DNA of 64,000 nt from Bog-159 sp049511415 (GTDB lineage: Bacteria; Acidobacteriota; Terriglobia; Bryobacterales; Bryobacteraceae). This document shows, one piece after another, positions 62,544 through 64,000 of this stretch. Every line of letters starts with the position of its first letter. Within the stretch, counting starts at the first letter, position 1. The stretch spans positions 1-64,000 of the forward strand of contig JBEKYC010000003.1 of the NCBI GenBank assembly GCA_049511415.1, given 5' to 3'. Below the pieces are notes generated by a model, which saw only the letters and a program-made list of their open reading frames with translations, ran no database searches and was not told the origin of the DNA. Made by a program: the position numbers and the translations under genes.

Positions 62544-63821
62544 TTAGCGGGGGCTGCCGTCATACAGCCGGAAGCGGCGGATTTGTGGCGCGGCGGAGGC
62601 GTCCATAATCCGCAAACGGACGCGGTTAGCGGTGGTGCGCGGGAATAGATCGATCTTCTTGTGGCCGATGCTGGTCCCCGCCGACAGTGTCTTCCACTGC
62701 CTCCCGTCCCACGCTTCGACTACATAGCGCTCGACGCGCTGGCCGCCGCTCAACCGCTCCATCATCACGGCGCGATCGAACGACATAGGCTCGGCCGTGC
62801 GGATTTCGAGTGCCTCGGCGGACTGCCAGGACATATCCGGCCCGTCCCGATCGTCGCGGTAGATGCGCCGGATTTCGTCGCCGAACTCCCGCAGGCGCGC
62901 CACGTCGGATTCGGGTAGCAGGCCGTGGCTATCGGGCGCGAGGCCGATCATCAACTGCGCGCCGCGGCCGACCGTCTTGTGATACGTCTCGACAAGCTGC
63001 GCCAGCGTCTTCAGGCTTTTCTCGTCGTTGGGATGCCAGAACCAATGGCCGGTGCGCAGTGGCGTATCGGCCTCCGCCGGCCGCCAGCGCAGGTAGCCCA
63101 GGCGGTCCACCACGTTCCAGTTGTCTTCGGAGGCGAAGCCGCTTTCGTTTCCGACCCAGCGTATATCGCCGTATTGCAGGAAACCGACGTCGGCGAATAA
63201 CAGCGTGTTCGGTTGATAGGTACGCAGGGTCTTCACATAGCTATCGAAGTCGTAGACGTGACCTTCGCTGCCTGCGCCATCCAGCCAGAACTCGGTGAGT
63301 TCACCGTACCGCGTGGCTAGTTCAGTCAGCTCACGGCGATAGTATTCGTCGTAGGCGGCGTTGTTCTTGTAGCGCGGCTCGTGCCGGTCCCAGGGCGAGA
63401 GGTAGACGCCGAAACGCAGGCCCTGGCGGTGCGCGGCCTCCGAGACTTCGCGCACAAGGTCGCCGTGCCCGTTGCGCCACGGGCTGGCCTTCACGCTGTA
63501 GGCGGTCTCGGCCGTGGGCCACAGGCAGAATCCGTCGTGATGTTTGGCCACCAGGACGATGTATTGCGCGCCGGCGGATTTGGCGGCGGCGACCCACTGT
63601 CCGGCGTCGAGCGCCGTGGGATTGAAGACTTGCGGATCAGCGCGGCCATCCCCCCATTCGCGGTCCATGAAGGTGTTCGGGCCGAAGTGGATGAGGGCGC
63701 CGATTTCCAGGTCCTGCCAGGCCGCCTGTTGCGGGCTGGGCTTGAGATCGGCGGCGTTTTGGGCGGCGAGCACAGCCGCGAACGCCATCGCGGCGGGAGC
63801 CGAACGGAGGGATGATTTCAT
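62544..63821 (-). CDS. GH29 alpha-L-fucosidase
   Basis: 425 residues from ATG 63821, which starts a signal peptide (MKSSLRSAPAAMAFAAVLAA); the frame continues upstream only through the antisense of a tRNA. IGALIHFGPNTFMDREWGDG, YIVLVAKHHDGFCLWPTAE, DLVREVSEAAHRQGLRFGVY, LSPWDRHEP and the nucleophile Asp in TEFWLDGAGSEG define GH29. A C-terminal beta-domain (RLRIMDASAAPQIRRFRLYD) completes it. It releases L-fucose from glycans outside the cytoplasm; the fucose could feed the GDP-fucose enzyme at 26055. Catalytic acid/base not assigned. Confidence 0.85.
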   Translation of the reverse strand: MKSSLRSAPAAMAFAAVLAAQNAADLKPSPQQAAWQDLEIGALIHFGPNTFMDREWGDGRADPQVFNPTALDAGQWVAAAKSAGAQYIVLVAKHHDGFCLWPTAETAYSVKASPWRNGHGDLVREVSEAAHRQGLRFGVYLSPWDRHEPRYKNNAAYDEYYRRELTELATRYGELTEFWLDGAGSEGHVYDFDSYVKTLRTYQPNTLLFADVGFLQYGDIRWVGNESGFASEDNWNVVDRLGYLRWRPAEADTPLRTGHWFWHPNDEKSLKTLAQLVETYHKTVGRGAQLMIGLAPDSHGLLPESDVARLREFGDEIRRIYRDDRDGPDMSWQSAEALEIRTAEPMSFDRAVMMERLSGGQRVERYVVEAWDGRQWKTLSAGTSIGHKKIDLFPRTTANRVRLRIMDASAAPQIRRFRLYDGSPR

Positions 63822-63835
63822 TTGGAGGCGAGTAT

Positions 63836-63911
<76 letters not shown>

Positions 63912-63926
63912 GTCCTTGTATTTCAA

Positions 63927-64000
63927 TTATCCCAGAATCTCACGCGCCTGCCGGGAGTACAAGGGCATGCCGAGCGACTCAAACATCTCCAGCGCTTCGC
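63927..64000 (-). CDS. C-terminal end of an unidentified protein (truncated by window edge)
   Basis: The minus strand reads 23 residues ending EALEMFESLGMPLYSRQARE-ILG before TAA at 63929-63927. The sequence looks like the last helix of a TPR or regulatory protein ('aLe.F..lGm..y...A'), but it is too short to classify. The gene continues beyond 64000. Confidence 0.5.
   Translation of the reverse strand, partial: EALEMFESLGMPLYSRQAREILG

Overview
The window looks like chromosome of an acidobacterium, most likely from the Solibacteraceae/Bryobacterales group. Three things support this. Two large secreted propeller-type proteins end in the 'Solibacter uncharacterised C-terminal' domain (TIGR03437-like). 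There is an acidobacterial duplicated orphan permease (ADOP) paired with a PadR regulator. The sequence is GC-rich throughout and full of stop/start overlaps. Taxonomy is inferred from protein families only; there is no rRNA here. No insertion sequence, integrase, prophage or CRISPR array was seen.

Positions 1-6800 are the accessory-looking part: a truncated ORF tail, a GT-C-type membrane glycosyltransferase, a PP2C phosphatase broken by a 5-bp tandem duplication, a tRNA-Ser(CGA), and directly after it a compact four-gene cassette (3824-6616). The cassette encodes a small unknown protein, an HExxH metalloprotease-like protein, a winged-helix-like protein carrying a near-perfect piece of ribosomal protein S19, and a DUF3467-like protein. 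Two of its three junctions are 4-bp overlaps. This is the best candidate here for an undescribed system.

Positions 6800-23100 hold an NHL-repeat/TIGR03437 protein, an exosortase-EpsI pair, a hybrid histidine kinase, VanZ-like and galT genes, yraN, a second TIGR03437 protein, a methyltransferase, a class III aminotransferase, an orphan MlaF-like ABC ATPase and mobA. Positions 23100-27500 form a forward run: lytic transglycosylase, AMIN/amidase, glutamine amidotransferase, zinc ribbon and a stand-alone fucose-1-phosphate guanylyltransferase-like enzyme. Divergent M16 and M13 metallopeptidases follow, then padR-ADOP with a tandem palindromic operator, and tmRNA (ssrA).

Positions 35900-41090 are a tightly overlapped reverse operon hutU-hutI-ftcD-lipA (histidine degradation from urocanate onward, plus lipoyl synthase). 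It is divergent from a Schlafen/AlbA_2-type regulator, with a perfect 9-bp inverted repeat between them. Next come an unusual 1104-aa GHMP-kinase/UDPGP fusion coupled to a GalU-like protein with an eroded active site, YbjQ, an amidase, a GH3 glycosidase, and a histidine kinase/sigma54 activator pair. The window ends with PilZ, a TPR lipoprotein, ROK kinase, xylulokinase, a SEC-C protein, a GH29 alpha-L-fucosidase and tRNA-Ile(CAT).

The recurrent theme of the ordinary part is sugar scavenging (fucosidase, GH3, ROK and FGGY kinases, GalT, fucose activation) together with envelope functions (murein hydrolases, exosortase, secreted propellers). Start choices below are based on Shine-Dalgarno matches, domain starts and signal peptides. 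Family calls are from recognition of motifs, not from database searches.
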